Assembly: GCF_000743535.1 (NCBI RefSeq)
Contig: NZ_AVCJ01000048.1
Location: 34,954-98,953 of the forward strand
Direction of reading: 5' to 3'
Source: Arenimonas donghaensis DSM 18148 = HO3-R19
GTDB taxonomy: Bacteria; Pseudomonadota; Gammaproteobacteria; Xanthomonadales; Xanthomonadaceae
Length of the DNA stretch: 64,000 nt
Part shown: positions 8,804 to 18,062 of the stretch, piece after piece
Layout of the letters: every line of letters starts with the position of its first letter
Numbering within the stretch: the first letter of the stretch is position 1
Made by a program: the position numbers and the translations under genes
The notes under the pieces: model-generated
What the model was told of the DNA's origin: nothing
The model's database searches: none
The model's input: the letters and a program-made list of their open reading frames with translations, nothing else

Positions 8804-10048
8804 CTAGTCCAGCAGCTCCGACCCGAGCACTTTCGAGGGTCGCCCGATGAGCCGGGCGGCCTCTTCGCGCAGGTCCTCGCGGGAGACTTCACGCAGCGGC
8901 AGGACGGCGCGAACGAGGTCGTCGAGGCTGCGCTTGCCCTTGCTGGCCTTGCGGATCTCGGCGTCGAGTTCACGCAGCAGCTGTACGCCGCGGGCGGTGC
9001 GCGGCCCGTACGAGCGGTTCGAAGTCAGCGAGGTCACCTGCCGGCTATGCCGGGCCATCCATTCCTGGGCCTTGTCGGCACGTGCCGGGCTGAGCAGGCC
9101 GGCGCGGCGCATCAGCTCGATCGAGTAGTACTCGGCCACCGCCTCGGTGATCCAGTCGTCGCCGTCGGCGCCGCGCAGGCGGGTGAAGACGTGGGTCAGC
9201 TCGTGCACCAGGGTGCTCGTGCCGTTTTCGCTGATCACCGGCCGGTCGGCGTGCAGGTACAGCGAACGCGGCCCGGACAGCCCACCCCGCCACATCGGGT
9301 CGCCGGCGCTGACGATCAGGACCTTCAGCGGCAGCTTGCCGTAGAGGGCCTCGAACTCGGGCACCAGCACGTTGAAGAAGGCCAGCATGTCGTTGCGCCG
9401 GACTTCGTCGCCCTTGGGGCCGGCGACGCTGATCTCGATGTTGTCGAACTGTTCGCGCCGGGTGCCGACGTCGCCCGCGATGATCCACCCGGTCGGGCGG
9501 TCGAAATTGCGTTCGGGGTTGACCACCACGAAGGATTTGCCGTCGCGGCTGCGCTTGAACGGCGTGTCGACGTTGGTCCAGCCCTTGGGCAGCTGGAAGC
9601 GCAGGCGGGCGCGCGAGTCGGCACCCTTGGTCGCCAGCACCGTGGCGGGCGGGACCAGGTCGTCGCCGCGCATCAGCACCCAGTCGTCGGTGATGCGGGC
9701 GTCGTAGCCACCGTCGCGACGCTTGTGGTCGATGTGGTGCAGGAAACGCAGGCGGGCCGGCTCGCCGCGTGGCGGCAGCCAGGTCACCAGGTCGCCCTTG
9801 CGGGTGACCTCGCCGTCGCCGCGGATGTTCGAATAGCGGTCCTCGGGCATGCGCAGGCGCAGCCGCCGGACCTCGCCGGTGCCCGGCGTGAGCCGGATGC
9901 TGACGTCGGCCTGGCCCTTGGCGGGCAGGAAGCGCACCAGGTAATCGACCTTGTATTCGGTTCGCTCGGCCAGGGCGATCGAGGGCAGCAGCAACAGGGC
10001 CAGGGCCAGGACGCGCAGGCGCGAAATGCAGGACAGGATCATTTTCAT
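8804..10048 (-). CDS. Exported gluzincin-like metallopeptidase (M61-like)
   Basis: A 414-aa protein with a signal peptide ending near Ala27 (LALALLLLPSIALA). An N-terminal beta-rich region precedes a gluzincin core with HELTH at residues 282-286 and a downstream glutamate in WITEAVAEYYS (Glu302), the usual zinc ligands of the MA clan. The arrangement recalls M61 glycyl aminopeptidase-like proteins but it is shorter and lacks a PDZ domain. ATG at 10048 (or 10042) is the start. CATAAT lies seven bases upstream with no Shine-Dalgarno, suggesting a leaderless message. Confidence 0.72.
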   Translation of the reverse strand: MKMILSCISRLRVLALALLLLPSIALAERTEYKVDYLVRFLPAKGQADVSIRLTPGTGEVRRLRLRMPEDRYSNIRGDGEVTRKGDLVTWLPPRGEPARLRFLHHIDHKRRDGGYDARITDDWVLMRGDDLVPPATVLATKGADSRARLRFQLPKGWTNVDTPFKRSRDGKSFVVVNPERNFDRPTGWIIAGDVGTRREQFDNIEISVAGPKGDEVRRNDMLAFFNVLVPEFEALYGKLPLKVLIVSAGDPMWRGGLSGPRSLYLHADRPVISENGTSTLVHELTHVFTRLRGADGDDWITEAVAEYYSIELMRRAGLLSPARADKAQEWMARHSRQVTSLTSNRSYGPRTARGVQLLRELDAEIRKASKGKRSLDDLVRAVLPLREVSREDLREEAARLIGRPSKVLGSELLD

Positions 10049-10085
10049 CCGCCGGATTATGCCGGCACCGGGCTGAATTGCCGGT

Positions 10086-10991
10086 TCACGCTTTGCGCTG
10101 GCGCCACCACTCGGCCAGGAACACGCTGGTGGCCGAGGCCACGTTGAGGCTTTCCACCGCGCCGGTGCCGGGGATGCCCAGGCGCAGCGCGGTGGCGTCG
10201 GCGAGCAGCGGGTCGACGCCGGTCTGTTCGGCACCCATCACCAGCAGCAGCCGCTCGGGCAGGGTCGCCGCATGCAGGGGCTGGCCGCCGCGCACCACGG
10301 TGGCGGCCGCCAGGAAGCCGGCCGACTGCAGCTGGGCCAGGCTGTTGTCGGCACGGCCCAGGCGCACCACCGGCACCGCCTCGGCGCCCCCTTCGGCCAC
10401 GCGTGCGGCGGCACCGGACAACGCCAGCGGCGAGTCCTTGGGCAGCAGCAGCCCGGCCACGCCGAAATGCGCCGCCGAGCGCAGGATGGCGCCCAGGTTG
10501 TGCGGGTTGCCGACGCCGTCGAGCCACAGCGCCAGCGCCGGGCCTGCGGGAAGGTCACGCAGCCAGGCCGAAAGCGACAGCTCCTGTGCCGGCATCATCG
10601 CGAACACCAGGCCTTCGTGGTGGCTGCTGGCGGCGAGTTTTTGCAGGTCCTCGTCGCCGACCACCGAATAGCCGATGCGGTGTTTCACGCAGTGCGCCAG
10701 CACGTCCTTGAGTTTGGGGATGCGCGATTCGAGCAGCCAGACCTTGCGCAGGTCGTCGGGCCGGCGCGCGAAGGCGGCCAGGCAGGCGTTGACGCCGTAG
10801 ATCCGCTGTTCCCGCGGCGGCCGCGGTTCGGAAGCGTCGGCCGGGCGTGCCTCCGGGCGCGGCGAGGGCCGGGACGGCGACGCGGCCGGCCCGGCGGCCT
10901 GGCGGTCGCGTTCGCGCTCGCGCTTGTCGCGTCGCTGGGTCGGCGGGCCGCGGTAGGGACCGGTGCCGCGCGGGGGTCGGGAATCGTTCAT
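10086..10991 (-). CDS. trmG: SpoU/TrmH-family RNA 2'-O-methyltransferase, YfiF/TrmG-like
   Basis: A 301-aa SPOUT methyltransferase. It has the three SpoU motifs: NPHNLGAILRSAAHFG, LVMGAEQTGVDP and IPGTGAVESLNVASATS. The last residues, LAEWWRQRKA, closely match those of E. coli YfiF/TrmG as I recall it. The first 60 residues are basic and low in complexity (Arg, Pro, Ala), as in YfiF. The ATG at 10991 is preferred over an in-frame GTG at 10997 because TAGACT (11003-10998) lies six bases before it, a leaderless layout. The RNA target is inferred, and RlmB/TrmH paralogues are possible. Confidence 0.82.
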   Translation of the reverse strand: MNDSRPPRGTGPYRGPPTQRRDKRERERDRQAAGPAASPSRPSPRPEARPADASEPRPPREQRIYGVNACLAAFARRPDDLRKVWLLESRIPKLKDVLAHCVKHRIGYSVVGDEDLQKLAASSHHEGLVFAMMPAQELSLSAWLRDLPAGPALALWLDGVGNPHNLGAILRSAAHFGVAGLLLPKDSPLALSGAAARVAEGGAEAVPVVRLGRADNSLAQLQSAGFLAAATVVRGGQPLHAATLPERLLLVMGAEQTGVDPLLADATALRLGIPGTGAVESLNVASATSVFLAEWWRQRKA

Positions 10992-11037
10992 GGCCACAGT
11001 CTAGCGGACGACCCGGCCAGCGGGCCGTCCGGGCGAC

Positions 11038-14000
11038 TCAGGCATGGCCGCCCACGGCCGGCGTTTCCCGCTCGAGTGCCTCGAGTTTGCGCGCCACGGC
11101 CTCGGGCGAACGCGTGTAGGGCGCCAGCAGGGAATAGAAGGCCGGCACCACGAACAGCGACAGCAGGGTCGAGAACGCCACGCCGGCGATGATGACGATG
11201 CCGATGGTGGCGCGGCTGGCGGAACCGGGCCCACCGAAGGCGACCAGCGGCACGGCGCCCATCATGGTGGCGATGGAGGTCATCAGGATCGGGCGCATGC
11301 GCACCGAAGCCGACTCGACGATGGCGTCGCGGATGGCCATGCCCTCGTCGCGCAGCTGGTTGGCGAATTCGACGATCAGGATGCCGTTCTTGGCCGCCAG
11401 CCCGACCAGCATGACGATGCCGATTTGGCTGAACAGGTTGAGCGAGCTGCCGAAGACCCACAGGCCCAGCAGCGCACCAAGCACCGCCAGCGGCACCGTC
11501 AGCATGATCACGATCGGGTGCAGGAAACTTTCGAACTGCGCCGCCAGCACCAGGTAGACCACCAGCAGGGCCATCGCGAAGGTGAAGACCACCGCGCCGC
11601 CCGCCTTCTGGTACTCGCGCGACTCGCCCTTGTAGTCGAGCTGGGCGCGTTGGGGCAGCTCTTCGTCGGCGGTCTGGCGCACCCAGTCCAGGGCCTCGCC
11701 CAGGGTGTAACCCGGCGCCAGGCCGGCCGAGAGGCTGATCGCGCGCAGGCGGTTGAAGCGATTGAACTCGCCCGGCTCGGCCAGTTCGACCAGGCTGACC
11801 AGGTTCGACAGCGGCACCAGTTCGCCGCTGTTGCCCGAACGCACGTACAGGTTGTCCAGGTCGGCCGGCGACGCGCGGTCCTCGCGCTGCGCCTGCAGGA
11901 TGACGTCGTATTCCTCACCATCCTCGACGTAGGTGGTGACGCGGCGCGAGCCCATCATGGTCTCGAGCGTGCGGCCGATCTCCAGCACCGATACGCCCAG
12001 GTCGGCGGCGCGGGCGCGGTCTATTTCGACGCGCAGCTGCGGCTGGGTTTCCTTGTAGTCCGAATCGGCGCCATACAGGCCGGGGTTCTGCTCCATGCGC
12101 GCCAGCATGCGGTCGCGCCACTCGGCGAGTTCGACGTAGTCCGGGCCACCCAGCACCACCTGCAGGGGCTGCCCGCCGCTGCGCACCAGGCCGGTGCGCA
12201 CCTGTGGCCGCGCCACGACGCCGGGCAGCTGGTTGAGCTCGCCGCGCACCTGTTCGACCAGCCCGCTGGTGTCGACACCACGCTCGTCCCAGGGCTTGAG
12301 CAATACGATCGCGCGGCCGGTGTGCATGGTGCCGCCCGCGCCCCAGCCCCCGGGCACGGCGGTGTTGACGCGGTCGATGGGCTGGCCTTCGCCGGTGTAC
12401 TTGAACAGGATTTCCTCGACGCCCTGCATCTGCTCGACCGTGTAGTCGTAGCCGGCACCCTCGGGGCCCGAGACGCTGACGAAGAAGGCGCCGCGATCTT
12501 CCGGCGGCGACAGCTCTGCCGGGATCACCTGCACCAGGAAGGCCGACACGCCGAGCGTGCCCAGCAGCACGATTCCGAACAGCAGCGGCTTGCCGACCGT
12601 TCGCTCGACCGCGCGACGGTAGCCGCGACCCAGTGAATCGAGGTGTTCCTGGATCCAGCGGTTCAGTCCACGCGGTTTGCTGTGCGGCCGCACCAGCAGC
12701 GAACACATCATCGGCGTGAGCGTCAGCGCCACGAAGGCGGAAATGATGACCGCCCCGGCGAGCGCCACCGACAGCTCGCGGAACAGACGGCCGGTATTGC
12801 CTTCCATGAACCCGATCGGCAGGAATACCGCCGCCAGCACCGCCGTGGTGGCGATGACCGCGAAGGCCACCTGCTGGGTGCCGCGGCGCGCCGCGACCAG
12901 CGGGGGCTCGCCCAGGTCGGCCCGGCGCTGGACGTTTTCGAGCACGACGATGGCGTCGTCCACCACCAGGCCGATGCACAGCACCAGCGCCAGCAGGGTC
13001 AGCAGGTTGATCGAGAAGCCGAAGGCCCACAGCGCGATGAAGGCCGCCACCAGGCACACCGGCACCGTCACCGCCGGGATGATCGCGGCACGCACGCTGC
13101 CCAGGAACAGGTAGATCACCACCAGCACCAGCCCGATCGCCTCGAACAGGGTCCAGTAGACGCGGTTCACCGCGGCATCGATGAAGATGGTGCTGTCGAA
13201 GGCCACGAAGATGCTGGTGCCCTCGGGCAGCGTGTCCTGGATCGCCGGCAGCACCGCCTTGACCTCGCGGGCGACGTCCAGGCTGTTGGCGGTCGAGGTC
13301 TTGATGACGCCGAGGCCGACATTGGGTTGGCCGTTGCCGCGGAAATAGGCCCGGCGCTCGGACGAGGCCCGTTCGACCCGGGCGACGTCGCCCAGGCGCA
13401 CCAGGTAGCCGTCCTCGCCCTTGGCCAGGGTGAGCTTGGCGAAGTCGGCGGGGTCTTCGTAGCCACGCATGACGCGCAGGGTGAAGTCGCGGTCCTGAGA
13501 CTCGATGCTGCCGGCCGGCAGCTCGACGTTCTCGCGGCGCAGGGCGCTCTCGACGTCGTTCACCGTCAGCCCGCGCGCGGCCAGGGCCTCGCGGTCGAGC
13601 CAGATGCGCATCGCATAACGCTGGCGGCCACCGACGCGGACCTGGGCGACGCCGTCGATGCTCGACAGGCGGTCGACGACGTAGCGCTCGGCGTAGTCGC
13701 TGAGCTCGAGCGTGTCGAGCTTTTCCGAGTTCATGTTCAACCAGATGATGACGTCGGCGTCGGCTTCGACTTTCTCGATTTCCGGCGGGTCGGCCTCCGG
13801 CGGCAGGCGGTCGCCGACCCGGCTGATGGCGTCGCGCACGTCGTTGGCCGCGGCTTCGATGTCGCGGCCCAGCGAGAATTCCAGGCTGACGTCGGCTTCG
13901 CCGTTGCGGCTGCGCGACTCGATGGTCTCGATGCCTTCGATGCCGGCCACGGCATCTTCGAGGATCTGCGTGATGCGGGTTTCCACCACCGCCGCCGAAG

Positions 14001-14160
14001 CGCCCGGATAGCCGACTTCCACCGAGACGATGGGCGGGTCGATGTCGGGCAGTTCGCGCAGGGTCAGGCGGGTGAAGGCGATAAGCCCCAGCACCACCAG
14101 CAGCAGGCTCATGACCGTCGCGAAGACCGGGCGCTTGATCGAGATGTCGGAAAGGACCAT
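11038..14160 (-). CDS. RND efflux permease (HAE-1/AcrB-like)
   Basis: A 1040-aa inner-membrane proton antiporter with the MexB/AcrB layout: two repeats of a large periplasmic loop and six membrane helices. It opens with SDISIKRPVFATVMS. The proton-relay aspartate pair is in GLVVDDAIVVLENV and the lysine equivalent to AcrB Lys940 is in AAKNGILIVEFANQ. It lies 13 bases downstream of its adaptor gene. No outer-membrane factor is encoded here, so it must borrow a TolC-like protein. The substrate is unknown; drugs or host and plant toxicants are typical of the family. Confidence 0.93.
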   Translation of the reverse strand: MVLSDISIKRPVFATVMSLLLVVLGLIAFTRLTLRELPDIDPPIVSVEVGYPGASAAVVETRITQILEDAVAGIEGIETIESRSRNGEADVSLEFSLGRDIEAAANDVRDAISRVGDRLPPEADPPEIEKVEADADVIIWLNMNSEKLDTLELSDYAERYVVDRLSSIDGVAQVRVGGRQRYAMRIWLDREALAARGLTVNDVESALRRENVELPAGSIESQDRDFTLRVMRGYEDPADFAKLTLAKGEDGYLVRLGDVARVERASSERRAYFRGNGQPNVGLGVIKTSTANSLDVAREVKAVLPAIQDTLPEGTSIFVAFDSTIFIDAAVNRVYWTLFEAIGLVLVVIYLFLGSVRAAIIPAVTVPVCLVAAFIALWAFGFSINLLTLLALVLCIGLVVDDAIVVLENVQRRADLGEPPLVAARRGTQQVAFAVIATTAVLAAVFLPIGFMEGNTGRLFRELSVALAGAVIISAFVALTLTPMMCSLLVRPHSKPRGLNRWIQEHLDSLGRGYRRAVERTVGKPLLFGIVLLGTLGVSAFLVQVIPAELSPPEDRGAFFVSVSGPEGAGYDYTVEQMQGVEEILFKYTGEGQPIDRVNTAVPGGWGAGGTMHTGRAIVLLKPWDERGVDTSGLVEQVRGELNQLPGVVARPQVRTGLVRSGGQPLQVVLGGPDYVELAEWRDRMLARMEQNPGLYGADSDYKETQPQLRVEIDRARAADLGVSVLEIGRTLETMMGSRRVTTYVEDGEEYDVILQAQREDRASPADLDNLYVRSGNSGELVPLSNLVSLVELAEPGEFNRFNRLRAISLSAGLAPGYTLGEALDWVRQTADEELPQRAQLDYKGESREYQKAGGAVVFTFAMALLVVYLVLAAQFESFLHPIVIMLTVPLAVLGALLGLWVFGSSLNLFSQIGIVMLVGLAAKNGILIVEFANQLRDEGMAIRDAIVESASVRMRPILMTSIATMMGAVPLVAFGGPGSASRATIGIVIIAGVAFSTLLSLFVVPAFYSLLAPYTRSPEAVARKLEALERETPAVGGHA

Positions 14161-14173
14161 GGCCTGCCCCGGC

Positions 14174-15241
14174 TCAGCCCGCGGCCGTCGCGGCGGCGGC
14201 GGCGTCGACGTCGGTGATGGCGCTGCCGTCGCGCAGCTTCACCGCGCCGTCGATGACGATGCGGTCGCCGGCCGACAGGCCCTCCAGGATCTCGACCTCG
14301 CCACGACGCCGCTGTCCCAGTTCGACCTCCACCTGCTCGACGGTGGCGTCGTCGCGCACGCGGAAGACATGGGCACTGCGCGAGACCTGGATCACCGCGA
14401 TCTCGGGCACCACCAGGGCCTGGCGTTCGGGCTGGAAGACCTCGACGGTGAGCAGCATCCCGGGCCGCAGCAGCAGGTCGGGATTGGGCAGGTTGGCGCG
14501 CACGGTGACCGCGCGCGTGACCGGGTCCACCCGGGAATCGATGGTCGTCAGCTCGCCGGTGAAGTCCTGGTCCGGAAAGGCCACGGAGCGGGCGTGCACG
14601 GCCTGGCCGGGCTTGAGCGCCGAGAGGAAGGATTCGGGCACCGCGAAGTCGAGCTTGATCACCGAAACATCGTCGAGGCTCGCGATGGTGGTGCCCGGCG
14701 TCACCAGGGTGCCCGGACTGACCTGGCGAAAGCCCAGCACGCCGTCGAAGGGCGCGGTGATGACGCGATCCGAGAGTCGCGCGCGGGTAGCGTCGAGCCG
14801 CGCCCGTGCCGACTCCATCGCGGCGCGCTGGGTGTCGAGCTGGCCGGCGGGGATCAGCTTCTGCGCCGCCAGCTGCTGCTGGCGCCGGAACTGGGTCTGG
14901 GTCTCCCGGAACTCGGCCGCGGCTTCTTCCAGGCCCGCGACTTCCACGCGTCCGGAAAGATCGACCAGGATGTCGCCGGCCTTGACCAGGTCGCCGTCCT
15001 GGAAGTTCACCTTGACCACGGTTTCCGTGACCTTGGCCGTCACCATCACCGACTCGTTGGCCCGGGCCGTGCCCAGGGCCTGGATGGTGTCGCGCCAGGG
15101 CTTGGCCTGCACCTGCAGCGTGGTGACGGTCGCCGGCGCCGAAGCGCGGCCGCCGGCCTCTTCCTCGCCACAGGCGGCCAGCAGGGCCAGCAGCGGCAGG
15201 GAAACCAGGAACTTGGGCAGGATCGTGCGGCCAGTCCTCAT
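14174..15241 (-). CDS. RND efflux periplasmic adaptor lipoprotein
   Basis: A 355-aa membrane-fusion protein with a lipoprotein signal (SLPLLALLAAC; acylated Cys near residue 21). The barrel-sandwich lipoyl half-motifs are present, as is an alpha-hairpin rich in Ala, Glu and Gln (EEAAAEFRETQTQFRRQQQLAAQ). The start MRTGRTILPK is chosen because it leads straight into the signal peptide. It is the first gene of a two-gene operon with the RND permease, which it links to an outer-membrane channel. Confidence 0.9.
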   Translation of the reverse strand: MRTGRTILPKFLVSLPLLALLAACGEEEAGGRASAPATVTTLQVQAKPWRDTIQALGTARANESVMVTAKVTETVVKVNFQDGDLVKAGDILVDLSGRVEVAGLEEAAAEFRETQTQFRRQQQLAAQKLIPAGQLDTQRAAMESARARLDATRARLSDRVITAPFDGVLGFRQVSPGTLVTPGTTIASLDDVSVIKLDFAVPESFLSALKPGQAVHARSVAFPDQDFTGELTTIDSRVDPVTRAVTVRANLPNPDLLLRPGMLLTVEVFQPERQALVVPEIAVIQVSRSAHVFRVRDDATVEQVEVELGQRRRGEVEILEGLSAGDRIVIDGAVKLRDGSAITDVDAAAAATAAG

Positions 15242-15376
15242 CGCGGGGCGGTGTCCTTGTTGAAGGGCTATCAGGAAAAGACCCGAGACCCGGGGGAAAG
15301 TTCGGCTCGCAGCGCCGGGCGTCGCCGGATTGTAAGGACGCGGCGTGCAGGCGGCGCGACGACGGCCAGAAAGACA

Positions 15377-15399
15377 AACGCCGGCGCAGGGCCGGCGTT
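15377..15399 (-). terminator. Hairpin terminator after fba
   Basis: On the minus strand AACGCCGGC pairs with GCCGGCGTT around five bases, and TTGTCTTTC follows. It lies about 50 bases past the fba stop and upstream of the RND adaptor start, so it probably separates the two transcripts. Confidence 0.55.
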
Positions 15400-15449
15400 G
15401 ACATGCACGCTGTAGGGCGACGGCCGGGAGCCGCCGCCCCACAGGCCGG

Positions 15450-16457
15450 TCAGCCCTTCTTCCACTGCCCCAGCGCGGCCTGGCCGTTGGCCTTGGCGCG
15501 GGCGAAGACGGTGTCCTGGGCGGCCTTGGTGTTGCCGGCCATGTCCTTGGCCCACAGCTGCAGGGCGGCGGACTGCATGGCGCGGCCGTAGCTGAAGCTC
15601 AGCGGCCAGGGCTTGCTGCCCATCTGGTTCATGGCGTTGAGGTGGGCGGTGGCGTCGTCGTCGCTCTGGCCACCCGACAGGAAGACGATGCCCGGCAGGG
15701 TCGCCGGCACCGACGACTTCAGGCAGCGCAGGGTCATCTCGGCGACGTCCTCGATGCCGGCCTGGTCCGGGCAGGACTTGCCCGCAACGACCATGCTGGC
15801 CTTGAGGATGGTGCCTTCGAGCATGATGTTGTGCTCGTAGAGCGCGCCGAACAGCGAGCGCAGGGTGACCTCGGTGATCTCGTAGCAGGTCTCGACGTCG
15901 TGGTCGCCGTCCATCAGCACTTCGGGTTCGACCATGGGCACGATGCCGGCTTCCTGGCACAGCGCGGCGTAGCGGGCCAGCGCATGGCAGTTGGCGTCGA
16001 TGCAGGTGCCCGAGGGCATGTCTTCGCCGATGGTGATGACCGCGCGCCACTTGGCGAAACGCGCACCCAGCTTGCCGTATTCCTTCAGGCGGTCGCGCAG
16101 GCCGTCCAGGCCTTCGGTGACCAGTTCGCCCGGGAAGCCGGCCAGCGGCTTGGCGCCCATGTCCACCTTGATGCCCGGCAGGATGCCGGCGTCCATCATG
16201 ACCTTGGTGAAGGGCACGCCGGCCTTGGCGGACTGGCGCAGGGTCTCGTCGTACAGGATGGCGCCGGAGATGTAGTCGCCCAGCTTCGGGGTGGTCAGCA
16301 GCATCTCGCGGTAGGCGCGGCGGTTTTCTTCCGTGCACTCGATGCCGACGCCGTCGAAACGCTTCTTGATGGTGGCGGTGGACTCATCGATGGCGATGAT
16401 GCCCTTGCCCGGGGCCACCATGGCCTGGGCGGTTTCGGCGAGCTGGTCGATACTCAT
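15450..16457 (-). CDS. Class I fructose-bisphosphate aldolase
   Basis: A 335-aa Schiff-base aldolase of the eukaryote-like class I family, splitting fructose 1,6-bisphosphate into DHAP and glyceraldehyde 3-phosphate. Landmarks are GKGIIAIDESTATIKKRF near the N-terminus, the substrate lysine region AKWRAVITIG, the Schiff-base lysine in LEGTILKASMVV and LSGGQSDDDAT near the C-terminus. The ATG at 16457 (MSIDQLAETAQAMV) fits homologues; a longer frame would run back through a REP repeat. It lies downstream of pyk, separated by the repeat and its own TATAAT promoter box. Confidence 0.94.
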   Translation of the reverse strand: MSIDQLAETAQAMVAPGKGIIAIDESTATIKKRFDGVGIECTEENRRAYREMLLTTPKLGDYISGAILYDETLRQSAKAGVPFTKVMMDAGILPGIKVDMGAKPLAGFPGELVTEGLDGLRDRLKEYGKLGARFAKWRAVITIGEDMPSGTCIDANCHALARYAALCQEAGIVPMVEPEVLMDGDHDVETCYEITEVTLRSLFGALYEHNIMLEGTILKASMVVAGKSCPDQAGIEDVAEMTLRCLKSSVPATLPGIVFLSGGQSDDDATAHLNAMNQMGSKPWPLSFSYGRAMQSAALQLWAKDMAGNTKAAQDTVFARAKANGQAALGQWKKG

Positions 16458-16490
16458 GGCGGGATCCCGGGGTTGGCTGGAAAGCCCATG

Positions 16491-16519
16491 ATTATACCCC
16501 TCTGTGGGAGGGACTTCAG
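16491..16519 (-). promoter_or_regulatory. Candidate fba promoter with -35 inside a REP repeat
   Basis: A perfect TATAAT (16496-16491) lies 34 bases before the fba ATG. The hexamer 17 bases upstream of it, CTGAAG (16519-16514), falls inside the adjacent palindrome. The -10 is convincing and the -35 is weak. Confidence 0.45.
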
Positions 16520-16553
16520 TCCCGAAATGCGTCGGGACTGAAGTCCCTCCCAC
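16504..16553. repeat. REP-like palindrome, copy 2 (50 bp)
   Basis: The 22-base arms are identical to those of the copy at 6094-6143. Only the sixth loop base differs (AATGCG instead of AATGCT). It lies between pyk and fba. Confidence 0.9.
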
Positions 16554-16564
16554 ACAAGGCGCTC

Positions 16565-18031
16565 CTACAACTCGCCCAGGCCCTCGGCGTCGCCGCCCGG
16601 ACCCACCTTGAGCAGGCGCAGGGTATTGGTGGCCCCGTGCAGCTCCATGTGGTCGCCGCTGGTGATGATGACCCGGTCGCCCTCGGCCAGCAGGCCCAGC
16701 CCAAACAGGTGCCTGAGCGCGCCGCGGGCGGCTTCGCGGGTGCTCTGGCCGGCGCTGTCGAAATCCACCGGGAATACGTCGCGGACCAGGGCCATGCGCC
16801 GGCGGGCGCCGTCGTGCCGGGACAGGCCGAAGATCGGCACCTTGGACCGGAACCGCGACAGGAATCGGGCCGTGCCGCCGGATTCGGTCAGCGCCACGAT
16901 GCCGCGCACTTCGACGTGTTCGGCCAGGAACATGGTGGCCATGGCGATGGCCTGGTCGGCGCGTTCCAGGCCGCGCTGGGCCTTCTCGAAGTCGGTGTCG
17001 TGGTCGAACTGGCGCTCGGCGCCCAGGCAGATGCGCACCATGGCCTCGACCGCCTTGACCGGGTAGTTGCCCGAGGCGGTTTCGGCCGAGAGCATCACCG
17101 CATCGGTGCCGTCGATGACCGAATTGGCCACATCCAGCACCTCGGCGCGCGTCGGGATCGGGTTGTCCACCATCGACTGCAGCATTTGGGTCGCGGTGAT
17201 CACGATGCGGTTGTGTTCGAGCGCGGTGCGGATGATTTTTTTCTGCAGGCCCGGCAGCTCGGCGTCGCCGATCTCGACGCCCAGGTCGCCGCGCGCGACC
17301 ATCACCACGTCGGACGCGCGGGTGATCTCGACCAGGTTCTCGATGGCCTCGGCGCGCTCGATCTTGGCCACCATGAAGGCGTCCGATCCCGCTGCCGCGG
17401 CCAGCGCCCGGGCTTCGTCCATGTCGGCGGCCGAACGGCAGAACGAAACCGCGATGAAGTCCACGCCCAGGCCGGCGGCGATGCGGATGTGCTGCTTGTC
17501 CTGGTCGGTCAGCGCGCCCAGCGACAGGCCGCCGCCGAGCCGGTTCAGGCCCTTGCGGTCGGACAGCGTGCCGTCGGTCAGCACGCGGGTGCGGATGCGG
17601 TCGCCGTCGATGGCAACCACTTCCAGCGCCACCAGACCGTCATCGAGCAGCAGCGTGTCGCCGGCGGCGACGTCGTTGACCAGTCCCAGGTAGCTCACCC
17701 CGACCTGGCTGGCATCCCCGGCCGGCGCATCGGCGCGGCAGACCAGGGTGAAGGGGTCGCCCGCGGCCAGCGCGACCTTGCCGCCCGCGAATTTTTCGAT
17801 GCGGATCTTCGGACCCTGCAGGTCGGCCAGGATGCCGACCTCCCGGCCCTGCTCGGCCGCCGCTTCCCGTATCGCCGCGACGCGGGCGGCGTGGTGCTCG
17901 GGCGTGCCGTGCGAAAAATTGAGCCGGACCACGTTGACGCCGGCGCGGATCAGTCCGGCGAGCACCGCCGGTGGGTCCGTGGCCGGGCCCAGGGTGGCGA
18001 GGATCTTGGTGCGGCGCAGCGGCTGGCTCAT
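16565..18031 (-). CDS. pyk: Pyruvate kinase
   Basis: A 488-aa enzyme that transfers phosphate from phosphoenolpyruvate to ADP in the last step of glycolysis. It opens RRTKILATLGPATD and carries NVVRLNFSHGTPE. It also has the active-site lysine region AFMVAKIERAEAIEN, MVARGDLGVEIG and the signature TATQMLQSM. The C-terminal domain has the usual allosteric-site region. The ATG at 18031 fits family N-termini. It is 31 bases downstream of the HAD phosphatase gene and is probably co-transcribed with pgk. Confidence 0.95.
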   Translation of the reverse strand: MSQPLRRTKILATLGPATDPPAVLAGLIRAGVNVVRLNFSHGTPEHHAARVAAIREAAAEQGREVGILADLQGPKIRIEKFAGGKVALAAGDPFTLVCRADAPAGDASQVGVSYLGLVNDVAAGDTLLLDDGLVALEVVAIDGDRIRTRVLTDGTLSDRKGLNRLGGGLSLGALTDQDKQHIRIAAGLGVDFIAVSFCRSAADMDEARALAAAAGSDAFMVAKIERAEAIENLVEITRASDVVMVARGDLGVEIGDAELPGLQKKIIRTALEHNRIVITATQMLQSMVDNPIPTRAEVLDVANSVIDGTDAVMLSAETASGNYPVKAVEAMVRICLGAERQFDHDTDFEKAQRGLERADQAIAMATMFLAEHVEVRGIVALTESGGTARFLSRFRSKVPIFGLSRHDGARRRMALVRDVFPVDFDSAGQSTREAARGALRHLFGLGLLAEGDRVIITSGDHMELHGATNTLRLLKVGPGGDAEGLGEL

Positions 18032-18062
18032 TGTTCGGTTCGGTGGTATCGACGGACCTAAG

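Noticed and set aside
11044..14217. Two long plus-strand frames (530 and 524 codons) opposite the RND permease
   Set aside because: Antisense shadows with His/Gln/Asp-rich composition and no domain.
16458..16553. Upstream start for fba within the second palindrome
   Set aside because: Same repeat-derived peptide; the TATAAT promoter box lies inside that extension.
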